Counted from the stretch's first letter, positions 47,901-61,300 are shown. The stretch: DNA of 64,000 nucleotides from Anadara kagoshimensis (GCA_021292105.1 CM037865.1:71661356-71725355), one strand, 5' to 3'. The notes: a model not told the origin generated them from the sequence alone. Numbers and translations: made by a program.

Positions 47901-48516
47901 AAAGACTTAATGCTTAGGAAAATATACTCATTAAACATGTTTTTATAATCTCCCCATATCTTTTTCAGCTGAGCGTTGACTCTCGTTACCTCAATGTTAA
48001 ATCTTTCGATACGTTTGTATTTTTCATATTTTCGACATTATACTTGGCGTTCATTTAAAATTTATAACCATTGTTCTTAATACCTGTTTAAAATAGTATT
48101 TTTGTTAAGAGACATTTTTTATTAACATTCTTAACATTCACAATATTAACAAAACAGCATTTTATCGGCAGCAGCTAACGTAATTCTGCCGGACACGTGA
48201 ACATGAGCATAATACTTTCAACGAAAGGGTTGAAACACGTGCTTATGTTACAGGTACATGGCCACGGACCTCACATTACTAGCATTGTGAAACGTGGCCA
48301 GGTTTTATTGACTTACTGGATGAACATTTCCAATCAAACCGGAGAGATTTTTATTCATTAATACATTAAAATATTTTCTGTACAAAGTATCATAATTCAC
48401 ATACCTATGACATAATGACAGCTGGTTGGCATTGGGTTTGGGCACTTGACCCAATTATGTGCTTCAGTAACCATGCATAGTTCCAAGATCAGAACAGCCA
48501 CTTGAATCAACAACAT
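35855..48516 (-). CDS. Secreted GMC-family FAD oxidoreductase (11 exons), exon 3 frameshifted
   Basis: GMC enzymes oxidise alcohol groups of sugars and sterols using FAD. Exons in reading order: 48516-48405 (signal peptide), 47114-46912, 44780-44590, 42658-42521, 40992-40871, 40242-40069, 39451-39304, 38642-38512, 38048-37880, 37103-36875, 35996-35855. All phases agree, giving about 586 residues if intact. Visible motifs are the FAD dinucleotide loop [17 protein letters not shown] with LLEAG, GMC signature 1 ([12 protein letters not shown]), signature 2 ([18 protein letters not shown]), [10 protein letters not shown], the catalytic histidine in [11 protein letters not shown], and [10 protein letters not shown] with [17 protein letters not shown] before the stop. 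Exon 3 lacks 2 bp (near 44690) relative to the paralogue, changing DYDTWESLG to an early stop. All other exons are clean, so this is a recent pseudogene, a null allele or a sequence error. Confidence 0.86.
37432..37575. repeat. TA-rich palindrome in GMC intron
   Basis: TTTTTTTTTTGGTTATGATATATATA and an inverse arm TATATATCATAACAAAAAAAA (given here as GGTTATGATA and TATCATAACA cores) flank a CA/TA core with about 30 TA units (37501-37561). It can fold into a long AT hairpin. Confidence 0.7.
41414..42355 (+). mobile_element. Helitron/HINE-like non-autonomous element
   Basis: Perfect 14-bp inverted repeats TATGATTCCCCACC (41414-41427) and GGTGGGGAATCATA (42312-42325) are followed at the right by a GTAACT..AGTTAC hairpin (327-346 of the 42-kb block), five bases, then CTAG and T (42352-42356). 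A hairpin followed by CTAG|T is the classical Helitron 3' end. The left end also folds (ATGATTCCCC/GGGGAATCAT). The core holds a TA microsatellite and two imperfect copies of a unit containing CTTTTTAACACG. It lies in intron 4 of the minus-strand GMC gene. Confidence 0.6.
41937..41991. repeat. (TA)n microsatellite
   Basis: About 27 TA units with one interruption, in the core of the Helitron-like element. Confidence 0.95.
43048..44369 (+). mobile_element. Mariner-type transposon, 1.32 kb
   Basis: TIRs begin CGAGGGTCGTTCAAAAAGT at the left. The right end is the inverse with one change in the first nine bases and another just after the TCTTGTCC core. TA flanks both ends (43046-43047, 44370-44371). 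Length and gene content fit Tc1/mariner. It sits in the intron between exons 3 and 4 of the minus-strand GMC gene, in the opposite orientation. Confidence 0.87.
43227..44315 (+). pseudogene. Degenerate mariner transposase (DD34D)
   Basis: It begins [17 protein letters not shown]. An N-terminal helix-turn-helix part continues in a second frame with [19 protein letters not shown]. The catalytic D of [12 protein letters not shown] is followed at once by a stop codon. The last 380 bp are open and hold [10 protein letters not shown] and [20 protein letters not shown], the second and third aspartates, 34 residues apart as in mariner. At least two frame or stop lesions make it non-functional. Confidence 0.85.
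44590..44780 (-). pseudogene. GMC gene (minus copy) exon 3 with 2-bp deletion
   Basis: 191 bp, against 193 bp in the paralogous exon at 57107-57299. The sequences align base for base until GATTATGATA, after which two bases (CA) are missing. The frame then stops about six codons later. The remaining 3' part still matches [20 protein letters not shown] in the other frame. Confidence 0.85.
44865..45055 (+). repeat. Penelope-like 3' tail copy, inverse orientation
   Basis: Reads as the reverse complement of the other copies: TAGCTAAACAGGAGGT, AACACCCGGTCTCAC, and the end GGACATGGATTGGTATGTT. Confidence 0.7.
45475..45634. repeat. Perfect 80-bp tandem duplication
   Basis: Two adjacent copies starting TTTTCCGGTCTTTGATAATT and ending AACACGGC appear identical over 80 bp, pointing to a very recent duplication or an assembly artefact. 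It directly precedes the tRNA-like sequence. Confidence 0.92.
45652..45722 (+). repeat. tRNA-like sequence (tRNA pseudogene or SINE head)
   Basis: It has an A-box (TTAGCTCAGTGGGTAG) and a T-arm with B-box-like loop (ATGGGATCAAATCCCAT). The acceptor stem does not pair (5' CTGTGGT against 3' CCGGATA), so it is not a normal tRNA gene. Confidence 0.55.
46365..46492 (-). repeat. Penelope-like 3' tail copy
   Basis: ACAAACATACCGACCCATG then ACACGCAAACTTCCACT in family order. Confidence 0.6.
46546..46880 (-). repeat. tRNA-derived SINE
   Basis: On the minus strand the head (GGTAGGTCAGTTGGTAAAG with A-box, GGGTTCGAACCCC with B-box) is followed by a body. The tail contains TTGACTGGGGCGTTAAACAC and a TCAAC pentamer repeat. 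It was inserted about 30 bp beyond the donor of GMC exon 2. A tail-only relative occurs near 21390-21412 (ACGCCCCAGTCAAGAAT). Confidence 0.75.
48405..48516 (-). CDS. GMC gene (minus copy) exon 1, signal peptide
   Basis: ATG at 48516 begins [19 protein letters not shown], a signal peptide. SCHYVI follows, and the donor GTATGT interrupts the codon for the first Val of the FAD loop. The plus-strand paralogue is built the same way, which supports this start. Confidence 0.82.
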
Positions 48517-50199
48517 ATTCGTTTCTAAACTTGTCTCTCTAAATGACTGTTATAGATATAAATAATATACAAATCAGATAAAACTGCTGTGATGGCAGAC
48601 AGAAAGAACAATTTACACCTATTTCATTGTCTCTTTTGATCAGTTAGTATAACTTATAACACAAACAAAACTAATTAATACTATTCAATTATTGTAGGTT
48701 GCAGTGTTCAATATGTTTTTTATCATCTGATGAAATCGATATCAATTCAAGGTGAAATTTGATATTGATTCTCTTAAGTCGAAAAAAAACGATCTGTCCA
48801 ATATGTAGCAGCTGCTTTCTTGTAAAATTCAAAAAATCAATTATCAAAAGTAGTTAGTTAAATTGGGTTATAAAAATGAAACTTCTCAACATATATCAAT
48901 GCAATTTTTTTTCCTCTTCCTCATTTACAGAAATAATCAAGACCACTTAATGCGCTGAGTAATGTCATCCAAAATCACATTAACTAAGCCAGAATAAAAA
49001 TAAAATGAATTAAAAAACGAATATCGTATTTACACATCATAAGATAATTTTAGGAAAAAACGAATAATGAATACTTACCCTGAGTCAGAACAAGTCATAT
49101 GGTTTTATTTTGAAGCTTTGAATGACTATTTACTGTCAATTTGCATGAGAAGGCAGGGTGATAATTGATAGGCGTGATTTGTAATTCAAAAGACAACTAT
49201 ACGATACGCTGACAAATGTAGAGACATACTAATTAGATTTGATTGAATTTAAAAAAAAAGAAAAGACAATTGAAGAAAAAAAGTTTTTTTTAACTTTTAG
49301 ATAAATGTAGAAAGTATGAGGGCCTAGGTCAGAGGTTGTGAGGCCCCTGTTAATGCAATTTATGACTAGACACGGGTATTATAAGTCTTGGGTTTTGTTC
49401 ATTTGTAAGTCCTGTTTTCAGCAACATTTTGGATAAAACAGCATAGTTTGCACTAGCATTATTTGAATTATGCAATGTGGTAGAGAAGAAACTAAATACA
49501 GTTTGATCTCTGTATACTTGGCAAGAATTAATATTAAGGTAATGCCATTCGTTGACGAATTCAAAGTATATTAATTATTTCTCTGGACTGTTAATATAGT
49601 TAGCATTACTCTACTATATGGATGAGATAAATATTTGAACATTTTAAAATTTATTTAAAGGATATAATTAGACAACTTACAAAAGTGACAAGATGTTCTA
49701 GAGGTTACGTTTAACGCGATCAGTTGCTGTGCAATATTGCTGAGAAATGCCACATGCAAATATGAAGAAAGACAGATTTCCAGAAACACTGTAATGATAA
49801 ACAAAAAGATATATTCTATTGTAAAAGTAAAACACAAGACATTTATCAAAGCATAGCGCGAAAAGTGCAATATATAATATATTATATATATATATATATT
49901 GATATAATCCTTTATTACTTATTACTTAATATGTTTTCTTTCTCGTCAATATATCATTGTTTTTTATAACTAGTATTCTAATTGTGCTTCGCTACGCAAA
50001 ACAGGATAAGTTAAAGTTTGATCCAAACGATTTACTTAATACAAAATGATGACACTCACCGTCAGCTTTATGTTGTCTACTTGGTATATGAAAAGCCTGA
50101 CTTAAATTAAATCAACACTGTATAGGTTTTAGACTTCTAAAGTGATTCAGTTTGAGAATAAAAGTTTCTAATAATTCATTTATAAGCAGCTTGTTGTGT

Positions 50200-50905
50200 T
50201 GTATAATTGCCTGTCGTGGTATCACTTTGGTGTATTGTTGTTGAAACCAATGCACCATTAGCATAAGAGGCAAGAATATTAATGCATAGACATGAAAAGA
50301 ACTGACAATACAAAAAGTGAAGTCAACACGTTTCTCATACAGTTAAAAATGACGCCTTTCGAAGGCGCCATAATTGATTTATAAGCCTAAATAGGAAGCA
50401 GAACTTGAAAATCAGTCGTATTTTTTATATTAAGTTCACGAGGATAGATTATTCACATTATCTCTAAACCTATAGGACTTAATTACAGTCATAAACATTA
50501 TTATTTCGCATGCAAAAAACAAGTGCACATGTATGATTGTTTAAATAAAGAGATTCTGCATAAATTCTGCTTGGGAATAACGGAACAAATCAACAGACAA
50601 TAGTGCACATTTTGTGTTAGTGGTATACTGATTGCTTGTTGGAATATTAATTTACTAAGCTTAAAAGTTATGTTGTCTATAAAAACACATTCTAACATTT
50701 TATTGGTGGAAGCTTCAGTATATTTTTGAATCAATATCGTGCTTGATATTAACCAGAATCCCTGTTCAGCAGTAGATGTTTCTATCTGAGCTAGCCGTTT
50801 TTGTAAAAACATTGCAAGTGAATAATTTATAATTTTTAGACGTAATTGCAATTTAAACTGAGGGATAGTGTTGTAAATATAGGCAACAGTCGCATTATTC
50901 AATGT
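50200..50905 (-). pseudogene. Degenerate Penelope-like RT copy
   Basis: Nucleotide-level resemblance to 720-1500 of the RT pseudogene (GCATAAATTCTGCTTGGGAAT, here shortened to GCATAAATTCTGCTT; CCAGAATCCCTGTTCAGCA). A minus-strand frame at 50902-50501 retains pieces of the STLYTTIP and FLIDNI regions with stops and shifts elsewhere. Confidence 0.65.
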
Positions 50906-51759
50906 AAAAATTGTTTTATCCTTTTATACACCAATACAAAATAATAAGATCACACTTATTACTTAAATAATTTAAAAAAAAACAACATTGACGTACCATT
51001 TTAACATTTCAAAACATCATTTAGATAGATCTATATAAAACAAGACTGCTGCGTATTATGATATGGATGAAAGGTTTTCGCAGAAAGGCGGGAGTTTATT
51101 GACCTCGCTGTCTTTATTATGATTTAAGACATTTTAATCTTATATAGTTGTCTATTTAAAATTACACAATATGTATATTGTCCATGTAATTTATGCAAAA
51201 ATTATAATTATTTTTCAGAAAAAAAAACAGAAAAGCTCAAACTGAAACGCACAATTAACGAATATAGTGGTTGGATGACATGAGGACGCATTTCATAAAT
51301 ATATAAGAGTACATAACGTGCAGGTATGAGTAATAGATAATACTAGCACGCTTAAGCACAGGTTAAAACTTTCAACAAGACAAACACAACAGAATCAAAA
51401 GTAAACACACAAATCTATGTCCAGTTGACATTTTGAAACTTGAAAATTAATTCAAATACGTGAACTTCTACAAAGGAACTGAGTCCAAGTTCTCCCAGTG
51501 GCTTTGCATGTCCAAATCACTATCGTTTGACCAAAGTTAAAACTTAACAGCTGGTAAATTAAGTAAAACACGTTAGATTTCAAAAGCGAAGCGAGTTAGA
51601 GTGTTCTGTAAAGGCAAAAACCTGTTTAGTTATATCTACGCGGTTGAAAACGAATTTAAAAATGAAACGAATGAAAAAAACTTGGAACTATTTTTATTTA
51701 ATTTTTTTATTATTTTATTTATTTTATTTTATTTTTTTTGGTTGAGTTATATTTTTTTG

Positions 51760-51787
51760 TATTATTATTATTATTATTATTATTATT
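51760..51787. repeat. (ATT)n microsatellite
   Basis: About nine ATT units following a T-rich tract. Confidence 0.9.
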
Positions 51788-52924
51788 GCATATTTGCATC
51801 ATATTCACAACATTTTGGAGATTCATTGGACAAGAAAATATATATGTATTTGTTGTTTTCTTGTGGTACCTGTGTATCAAACAACCTACTTGGGACTGAT
51901 ACTATGTCTTCTAACAAGTAACCTCTAGTAACCTGTTTGTAAATGATCAATGGCATATTCTAAAAGTTAAATATTTTGGAACCACAGAACTTATTACTTT
52001 TAAGTTCTATTCATTGTAATTTATGTGGTTGCCTGTAAACACCAACGTATATATATATATACATTTAAATACTAGATATTATATTTTTTATTTAAAAACT
52101 AAGCTGAATGAGTATTGAGTCACAACAATACTAGTCACACCATTCAGGATTTTATAATCAAACATTTCGTCTCGTCTAGAATAATGTTTTACAATTTTCT
52201 TTTATCTAGAACATATGGTACGACTCGTGTATTACGTACAAAAATTAATGTAATAGCTAGTTTGACATGTATGTATTCTGAAACAAAAGTATAGCGCAAA
52301 ACAAAAATACTTTAATAAGATGTTTGTTTTATAAATATGGACGCCGGATTGCCGTACTGCCTTCATTTCACATGTTAATGCAGAAGTGATGATCTCCGTT
52401 TAGTACTTGATATAAATTTCTACTATATTAAAACTGTGTATCACATTTAAAACGTATTTTACAAATACATGTATCCTTTTAAAGTTATTGTCAGAAATAA
52501 TTGTATTTGAATATTTTTAGACAGACGCTACTTTAAAATCACAAAGGCGACATTGGGATGGACAGAAAAATACAAAATGCGCTGTATAATCTGAAACATG
52601 AAATGCAAAAGAACTTCCTATTAACAAATATAAAGACGTTTTTAATAAACAACAACTGAACGGTCTGGTTAGAAAAAACGACAGCGTCTAATTTTTTATT
52701 TAAATTCAAATCACGTCGAAAATGAATCAACGGTCATAACATAAGAAAAGTTTGTGGTACGAAACGAACCAAAAACAAACATACCAATTCATGTACAGGT
52801 AAGTTTTAACTCGGATTATATTTTAAAATTTGCAGGCCTTAGCTTATTAGGGCCCTAAAGAGTTTAATGGCAGTCATCACAGCTCTTTTTCCAGCATTGC
52901 CCTGGATATATAAAAATATATATT

Positions 52925-53125
52925 TGACGTTCCATAGTTCCATGTTCCTTTTACTTAATTTGCATTATACCCGTGACGGATGTAGCTAGCTAAAAGGAGG
53001 TGTTTTCCCTTCCAGAGCCCCTGGCCTCTCTTCACTGGTGGAAGTTCACGAGTCTAACCGGACTTGTCACTTTCAAAGTTTTTAGTTTGCTGTAGATTGT
53101 GATCAGGACATGGAGTAATATGCTT
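52925..53125 (+). repeat. Penelope-like 3' tail copy, inverse orientation
   Basis: TCCATAGTTCCATGTTCCTTT through TAGCTAGCTAAAAGGAGGT to AGATTGTGATCAGGACATGG in the reverse family order. Confidence 0.7.
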
Positions 53126-53599
53126 GTTTCCACTATTTTTTTTTTTTTTATATATTTTCCAAACATTTTACACAATATATTAAGACAAAGACACCATTTT
53201 CACATGATTATACATATGCTCAAAATTCATTTATATAATTTGAAATTATTTAATTAGAGGTCCTAACTGTAAAATTGATTTGAGTGTTAAAGTTGCAAAA
53301 TGCATAAATTTTCATTGTATTTGTTTGTGTTTACTTTTAATAAATCTGATGCATTTAAAATAATTTGACATTGTTAAAAAAAAATGTAAATTTACACTGA
53401 AATATATAATTTATAAAGTTATAGAAAGCAATGAATCGTACAATTTATAGTTACAGTTTGTCTAACAAAGTTTATATTGTTTAAACTCCTTCTCTATGGT
53501 ATGGGTAACTGGTGACGCATATGATATAGGTCTTTTTACGTCATGAAATAAATCCATACATAAAATAACAAATTTGTGCACTACATAATCCAAAAGGTA

Positions 53600-53745
53600 C
53601 ATACTAATCCATATCCGAATCACAATCCACAAGCAAAGTAAAAAAATTAGGTTAGACACGTGAACTTCCACCAGGGAAGTGAGACCGGGTGCTCCGGAAG
53701 GGTAAGCACCTCCTGTTTAGCTAGCTACACCCGCCACGTTCAAAT
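53600..53745 (-). repeat. Penelope-like 3' tail copy
   Basis: One of the best-preserved tails: CATACTAATCCATATCCG, ACGTGAACTTCCACCAGGG, GTGCTCCGGAAGGGTAAGC, CCTGTTTAGCTAGCTACACC. Confidence 0.8.
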
Positions 53746-55113
53746 TAGACAATAGTCAAGTTCTGACAATGCACAAGTATATCCTCCTGAGTTTATAATA
53801 TCATCGGAGACGCTTATTCCACCAACAGGTCCAATGTTTTAAATTATATATTATACCAGTGTCAATTTACGGCAATAAATGGCTGTTTCGACTTGGACCA
53901 AAGTTGTGGAATCAAACTCTTTTCGAGGGGTTAACTAATATCTGAAGGGTCAAAATATATTTAACATAATTTAGCTAAGAATATATTTTGCTTGAAGTCT
54001 ATCATAATTTTTTAGGATTTTCATATTTTAACTAGCAGCACATTAAAACAATAATAGACATTTCTAAAAATTAGAGTTCACCAGTCATTTTCATCATATT
54101 CATTTTATTGTTGGTTTTAATGATAAATAATGATTGATAATTGGATGGCAATGAAATTAACGATTACTATTATCCCAATTGGTAAAACATTTGATTCTGT
54201 GAATTTTGCATTTTAAACTATGCTATTTTCAGCATGATATGCTAAGGGGTTATATATTTTTTACAATCGGAAATTAATCCTGTCTTAAAGTTATTTCTTG
54301 CAAACTTTACCTTATGATTACATTTATTGCAAGATGTACATATCCTACTTTATGGAATTTCTATTACCTTTGCATATTTGAACTTGTTTTTTTTCAAACA
54401 ATTTATGCCTTAATAGATATATCTATTCATTACTTTTACATATAAAAACAAACGTACCAATTGATATCTGAATCACAACCCCAAAGCGAATTATAAGCTT
54501 TGTAACATGTCATATTAGTTATTCTGTATTGCTATGCCCTTCAAGCTTTAATAAAAAAAATTCTACAGTATATGTAGGAGGTGCTCATCCTTTTTGGGAA
54601 TTTCGTATAAATTTTAAATGTTGAATGTGGCTATGTGACAGCGACATATATAAGGGATGAATTCATATGATCTGTAACCTGTAATTTCGCCTGTATAAAA
54701 TTATGCGTTTAAACTTACAAACTGTTTACATATATATCCCTATTTAAGGTCTGCATTTAATTGTTGGACACACTATCAACATCTTACAAAAATAATTCTA
54801 GCCATGTAAACCACAAACATGCGAGGATGATGACATTTGTGTAGTGACAAACTTCGAATGTGTCTTGTTTACACAGGTAATTTGTCACATCATTTATCTC
54901 AATGCCGGATTTAATTTTTATTATGTTTATTGCATATTTAAATTTATTACAAACATGCATATTATTATGCTCATCTTGTCACGTATCGCTTTAATTAGAT
55001 ATATATTAATGTGTTAGCAACGGAATTAATCAAATTATCACCGTTATCTACAGCTATTTTTAATATTTATTATTCTAAAATATCTCATTACAGACACAGT
55101 TGATGAAAAAGAT

Positions 55114-55348
55114 ATGATTTTACAACATCTTAATATATTGATTCTATGCCTAAGCATAGTTACTCAGGCATCTTTTTGGGACGGCAATTGCGCGAAACGT
55201 ATACCCAAAAGCTGCGACTACATAATAGGTATGTTTAATATGTCATATTTTATAGCATTTTTCGATACTTAATGACATCTGAAATGGCGAGTGAGAGGTA
55301 GAGAAAGAGTTGTGTTTAATTATATGTTAAATGCATTGATACTGTTTT

Positions 55349-55389
<41 letters not shown>

Positions 55390-58300
55390 ATATCTTACAT
55401 AAAGGTGTAGCGATATAAATTAATTTAAATAGACAGAAGATTAAAAGTAATGTAATTGTATGTCGTAGTTAATTACTTTTACCTTATTTTTACCTGTTTC
55501 GTTAACTGACAAGTTCTGTTATACTTATTCTCTGTGATAAAAACGTTTCTTATTGTTTTATTTAGCGTCCACTGATTATTCTGTACTTGTTTTATATGAT
55601 GTTAACGTTTTAATTGTCATAATATTTAAGGGGTTTAATTTAATTTTATTTTATTTTGGTTCATGTAATGATGTTATAATATCACATGTTTTCAGTTGGT
55701 GCTGGGGCAGCAGGTGCGACATTGGCAGGTAGATTATCTGAAGATAAACATGCGACTACTTGCTTAATAGAGGCTGGTAAAGCCACAGAAGAATTCATCG
55801 AAGGGCTGATTGAAACTCCTATGCTAAGTAGTAATGTTTTTGCCGGACCTATCACGTATAATCATACAACTGTACCACAATTGGGATTAAATAACCGGGT
55901 AACACATTTACAAAGTATATACATTCAAAATAATTTACCAACAATATGATCAAAAATAAACATACTACTGTAATACAAATCCTAATTCAAAACTAAAGAA
56001 AAGCAAATTAAGTTAAACACGATAATCTCCACCAGGCAAGTGATACCGAGTGTTCCTAAAGAATAATCAGCTCTTGTGAAGCTAGTTACACTTGTACGTA
56101 AAAAATTGGCATTGAAAATGAATGAAACATAACACTATGTGACGTCAGAGATACCCAATAGTAATTTCAGTTACATCCTACTTACTAACAGTTTTGTGTT
56201 TTCTCCATATTTAAGAAATGGAATTTTACTTTTTTCTACCATGAGGTCATGGAGAGAACGAGAATGGCGCAAATTTAATGAAGTGCGAAGCACTTCATGT
56301 TAAATTTGCGCCATTCTCGTTCTCTCCATGATCTCATGGTAGAAAAAAAGTAAAATTACATTTCTTATATTTACAATCTTTCAAAAATATACGAAAAACA
56401 CGAGTGTTTTTCTGGATGACAGTTAAATTTAAATTTTTAACAACTCTCTGTGGCTGGATGCACATCATTTGATAGAACAGCAATTGGATCTGACAGAACC
56501 GTAACTCCGCCCACTCTGACGTAACTGGACGTGATTGACGTGAAGCTCCGCCCGTACCCGTCTCCAAGTGACGGAAAAATAAACATAATCCCTCAGCTTA
56601 TCGTAAATATTTTATTTTGGTAATCAATGGTAAGAGTCACATTTTCATATTAAAATTAAACGAACAATTATTAAATGTTGAATTTATAAGCATTGATGGC
56701 TGAATGGAAGACAACGAAAAACCCAACTGCGGATCGATAGTGTAGTCCGGGTAATGTGTATTGGGAGTTATGTATTCATACGCCAGTCAGAATTGGGTAG
56801 CGTGCGCGACTCTCTCCATGAAGTTATGGAGATAGTCAGGAAGACCTGTTTCATATAAGGAAAAGTATTGCGATTGTAAATATTAGAATTTAAAACATAT
56901 ACCAAAAAAACAAAAATTTTCTTATTGATTTTGATTATCATAGATTTAGCAGTAAAATTATTAATGTAAGTAATTTTATTTTGTCAAAACGTTTTATATC
57001 CCCTATGTCTTTAAGTAAAATAAAGAGCGATATGAATAAAAAGTAACCTAAGAATCCTTTATGCTAACATGCTTTATGCTAATATAATAATTAATTTATA
57101 CTTAAGGTATTGAGGAGTGGAATGGGAAAGATGCTTGGTGGTTCAACGTCTAATAATGGCATGGCGTATTTCCGTGGTTTTAAAGCCGATTATGATACAT
57201 GGGAATCATTGGGAGCTAAAGGTTGGAGCTATGATGACGTATTGCCATATTTTCTGAAATCAGAAAACAATCAGTCTCCTACTTTAGCAAAAAACACAGG
57301 TAAGTGAAAACTATTAACATTTCAATTAAAAAGTTAATATTTTAAACAATTACGGAGATAAATTTCCTATTCATATTCAAAAACAAACATTCTAATCCAT
57401 GTCCAAATTGCATCCAGAAGCAAAGTAAAATTTTGGAAATGACAAGTAAGGTTAGACACTTGAGCATCCATAAGGGAAGTTGCTCAGGAAGGATAGGCAC
57501 CTCCTGTTTAGCTAGCTTCGCCCGCCACGTGTGTAATCATAATTGTGTGAAACTATGGAACGTCAAATATATCCAGGACAATCCTGGACAGAGACATCAA
57601 ACTTATCAACAATACTGTGAGTGATGACTATGTTTATAAAATTGTCTATAAAAACGCTCGTTTGATCATGGTGACACTATAACATGGCTTAATACTTAAT
57701 AATTAATATAATTGTTTGTTTAAAATCCATTCTTCCTAAAAAAAGTTTATATTTTTCGTACAAATATTAATATTTTAAATCTTTTTAATGTTTTTTACTT
57801 CTTTTTTTAAAAAAAAACCCATTCACATATGAATACAAACAGTTTAGTTTGTATATTATGTTTAAGAACACAGTTAATAAAGAATTAAGAACAACAAAAA
57901 GCTGAATAAGCATTGACATAGTTTTTTATGATTTCAGCGCTTCATAACACATGCGGTCCATTGATGATCTCTCAACACCTAGAATTTGTCGGAACGCCAT
58001 TTTACAACCTGTTTAAGAACGCAACCAAAGAATCTAGAATGGCTTTTGATGATTGTTTAGGACCTTCGCCTTTTGGTATATCTTGAATTTTATTCAAAAT
58101 TGATTATTAGTGTTGATAGATATAGAATAAAAATAGATTTGCAAAATAAAGTTTGATCCTTCCATTTTTCTCATCTTAACATCATGTCTTATGTGAGCTA
58201 ACAAGTTAGAAATCGTTCTAAGGTTTCTGCAGTTTACTATTTAACAATCAAAAGTCTTGCAGATCGTTTTAAACTATGAAATAATAGGAAATGAGATATA

Positions 58301-61300
58301 AAATATGGTATAAAAATTGAAAATAAATTAATAGCAATAATTTTGTTAAAAATCACGCATAGCTATTAAATTTAAGCCACAAACATAATAAGCAAAGAAA
58401 GTCACCACTTTAGTGACGGTTTAATAGTTTGATAAAGACGAGGGGCAACATATTATGACTTTATCGCCATGGACCGTGTGTCCCTATCCAAACTCGTAGT
58501 TGTATACTTTGTCAAAATGAGGTAACATGATAGTAACTAATCTTTTTAAGGTTTGTGTCATATGCAGTTTACTATTGGATCAGGAAAGCGACAGTCAACT
58601 AAAGTAGCATTTCTAGATCCGAATGTGGGAAGACAGAACTTGTTTATAATAACAGAAGCTGTGGTAGGGAAGGTAAGTGCTATACGAAAATTGTTGATTC
58701 ACTGTAATCAATAACTTTAAAATGACAGAAGGTAACCAAAAACGTCAATTTTTATAATTTTGTTATCTTAATCGGGAAATTAATACCAAACCTGTTTTAA
58801 TTTTTCAGCAACAGACGGACGTTTCGAGATAAATTTCCCCATCATTAATAAATAATCTAAACGATGCCACATTGTTTAGATCATTTAAGATCTACAATCA
58901 GGTGTAGTAATTCACATATAAATGTGTTTCTTTGATTGCATTTTCATATTAGATTACAGCACAACATCCAACATTTATAGAAGCTGATGCTAGTTTTGAT
59001 GCCTATTCATTGAATTTGATAAATATAAAACAACGACTGTTTGAAGTAGGGGTGAAAATTTGATTTTAATAGAGGCCCCAGAATCTGTTTTCGCTTATCA
59101 TGATTGATGGCACAATACCTATTTATTAACTTAATTTATATTTTCTAAAATGTCCACGATTTGGTTGGCGCATTATAATATTTTATTTATCTCTATACAA
59201 GCAAGTATTTATACCATAAATTTCAAAAATCCGTTTCATTACCTCAAAATTTATTCACCCAAGCCTTTTGTGTGTTAACCACGTATCACTGAGAGCAGCT
59301 GGGTATTTTGTGGATGAAACGTTGTCAAATTGAACATAAATGGAGTGTGAATATTATTTGCACACTTTAAAACAATCCAAAACATGAGAACTGATTCATA
59401 TTTCACAGCCACCTGTATGATATGAAAATATTACACACTTTTATTCCACAATAATTATAAGCGTTATATGAAATATTATTTTCATTAGTGATATATTCTA
59501 GCTCTGTATTGTAGAGTTCATTTCAAAACTAAATATTGCCTCTTTAAGAGGTACCTCCAAAAACACCGTTTTTGCAAAGACCGATTTATTTATACCCAAA
59601 ATTAAGTACTTTGGTTTTGAAAATGCAAACAAACGAGAAGAAATTACAATAACCTAATGTCGACTAATTATAAATCGTACAAGTATAGATTCTACATATT
59701 TTATAACTACTAAGTGTGTACATGCTGAGGGAGTAGTATTATGCTTATGTCTAATCTCGTTGTCAAGAAAAGAGCGGAACTGTCATTCATTAATCGTGAT
59801 CTGCATGTTTAAAGTTGGTTATACAGCATCTAATTGTATATTTTGAGACTGTAAATTCCACATACCTCATGTGTCATTACATTGAAAATATTCAATTTTA
59901 TTTCTTATCAAATAGATACTTATTAACAAAGGCACAAAGAGAGCATACGGAGTTAAATTTTCCAAGAATGGACAAGATTATATAATGAAAGCTTTCAGAG
60001 AAGTTATTGTATCAGGTGGTGCATTTGAAACACCAAAGCTCTTACAACTATCTGGTGTAGGTCCAACTCCAATTCTTCGAAAATTTAAGGTACGTCGGTT
60101 TGTATAAGTTCAATATCAATTAAAAACTGTGCATGTACAAAACCATTATTCCTCTCTACATCGCATTTGATAAATTTATAAAGGTAAGATACAAACATTG
60201 CATTATTTTGTTAATGAAAGTAAGCTGACAAAAATTAAACAGAAACAACAAATTCTTATACCAGAAGCTGTATACTATTAATTGAAATGTACAACCTGAT
60301 GTTATTCTTTTACAATTGATCATATCATTGACTGCCATATCGTTTAACTATAATGTAATGCATTTGGAAAAAATGAATTTTGCATGAAAAATAAATTTTA
60401 AGAAAATAATCATACTATTAATTATAGGATTTTCTGTAATATAATAAAACACATACTAATCCATGTCCGAGTCACAATCCAGAAGCAAAGTAAAAACTAT
60501 GGAACTGACAAGTTAGGTTAGACGAGGGAAGTGAGGCCGGGTGCTCTGGAAGGGTAAGCTTGTTCTGTTTAGCTAGCCTCACCCACAACGCGTGTAATCA
60601 AAATTGTGTGAAAACAACATGGAACTATGGTACGTGAAATATATCCAGCGCAATTCTGGACACAGAGACATCAAATTTATCAACAATACTGTGATGACGG
60701 CCATGAAACTATTAAATGTAGAGCTTATAAAAATAAAAGATAAGACTAATTCTTGACTGCTGGTGAAACGCTACATGTTATGTATTTGATGTACGCTATG
60801 AATTCATTTTTTTATCAAAAAAGTTTAACAGCTCTAGACGGCGGTTTCGGAATATAATATTCCTCATCAGTAGCGGTCAGACAAAAATTGTGAAATCATA
60901 TTTTTAAGACGTTGAATAAAAATAAAAAGAACCAAAATTTTATTTACCAAAATTATCTCGGGAAAAAGTTTGCCTGAGGGAGTATACGTTATTTTTTCGA
61001 GGAATTTCAGCTTTTAACCAGCAGCAAATTTAGACGTTATTATATTTCTGACAATATAAAATTATTGCCTACAGAATTTGTGATATCCTCAGGGAAATAT
61101 CCATCAACAGAGATACTGGTTAAGTTGTTTAAATTAAATAACATATTGTACGAGTTTAATTTTACAGCTCTAGACGGTTGTCTGTATATATTTGCACACA
61201 GTTGAATGTTCCTTTCATTCTAAGTTTTGATAAGTGCTTACGCCTCCGGAGCACCCAGCCCGACTTTCCTGCTTTTGAACTAAAATTGCTAGTTTAAATA

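Larger units (their letters stand above)
48517..55113. other. Intergenic region between the divergent GMC genes
   Basis: 6.6 kb that must contain both promoters. It holds Penelope-like fragments (50200-50905, 51395-51510, 52925-53125, 53600-53745, 54450-54510) and an ATT microsatellite. Bidirectional regulation cannot be read from sequence alone. No other gene was supported. Confidence 0.45.

Noticed and set aside
51601-51921. 106-codon plus-strand open frame rich in Phe/Tyr
   Set aside because: It is produced by T-rich and ATT-repeat DNA and has no protein features.
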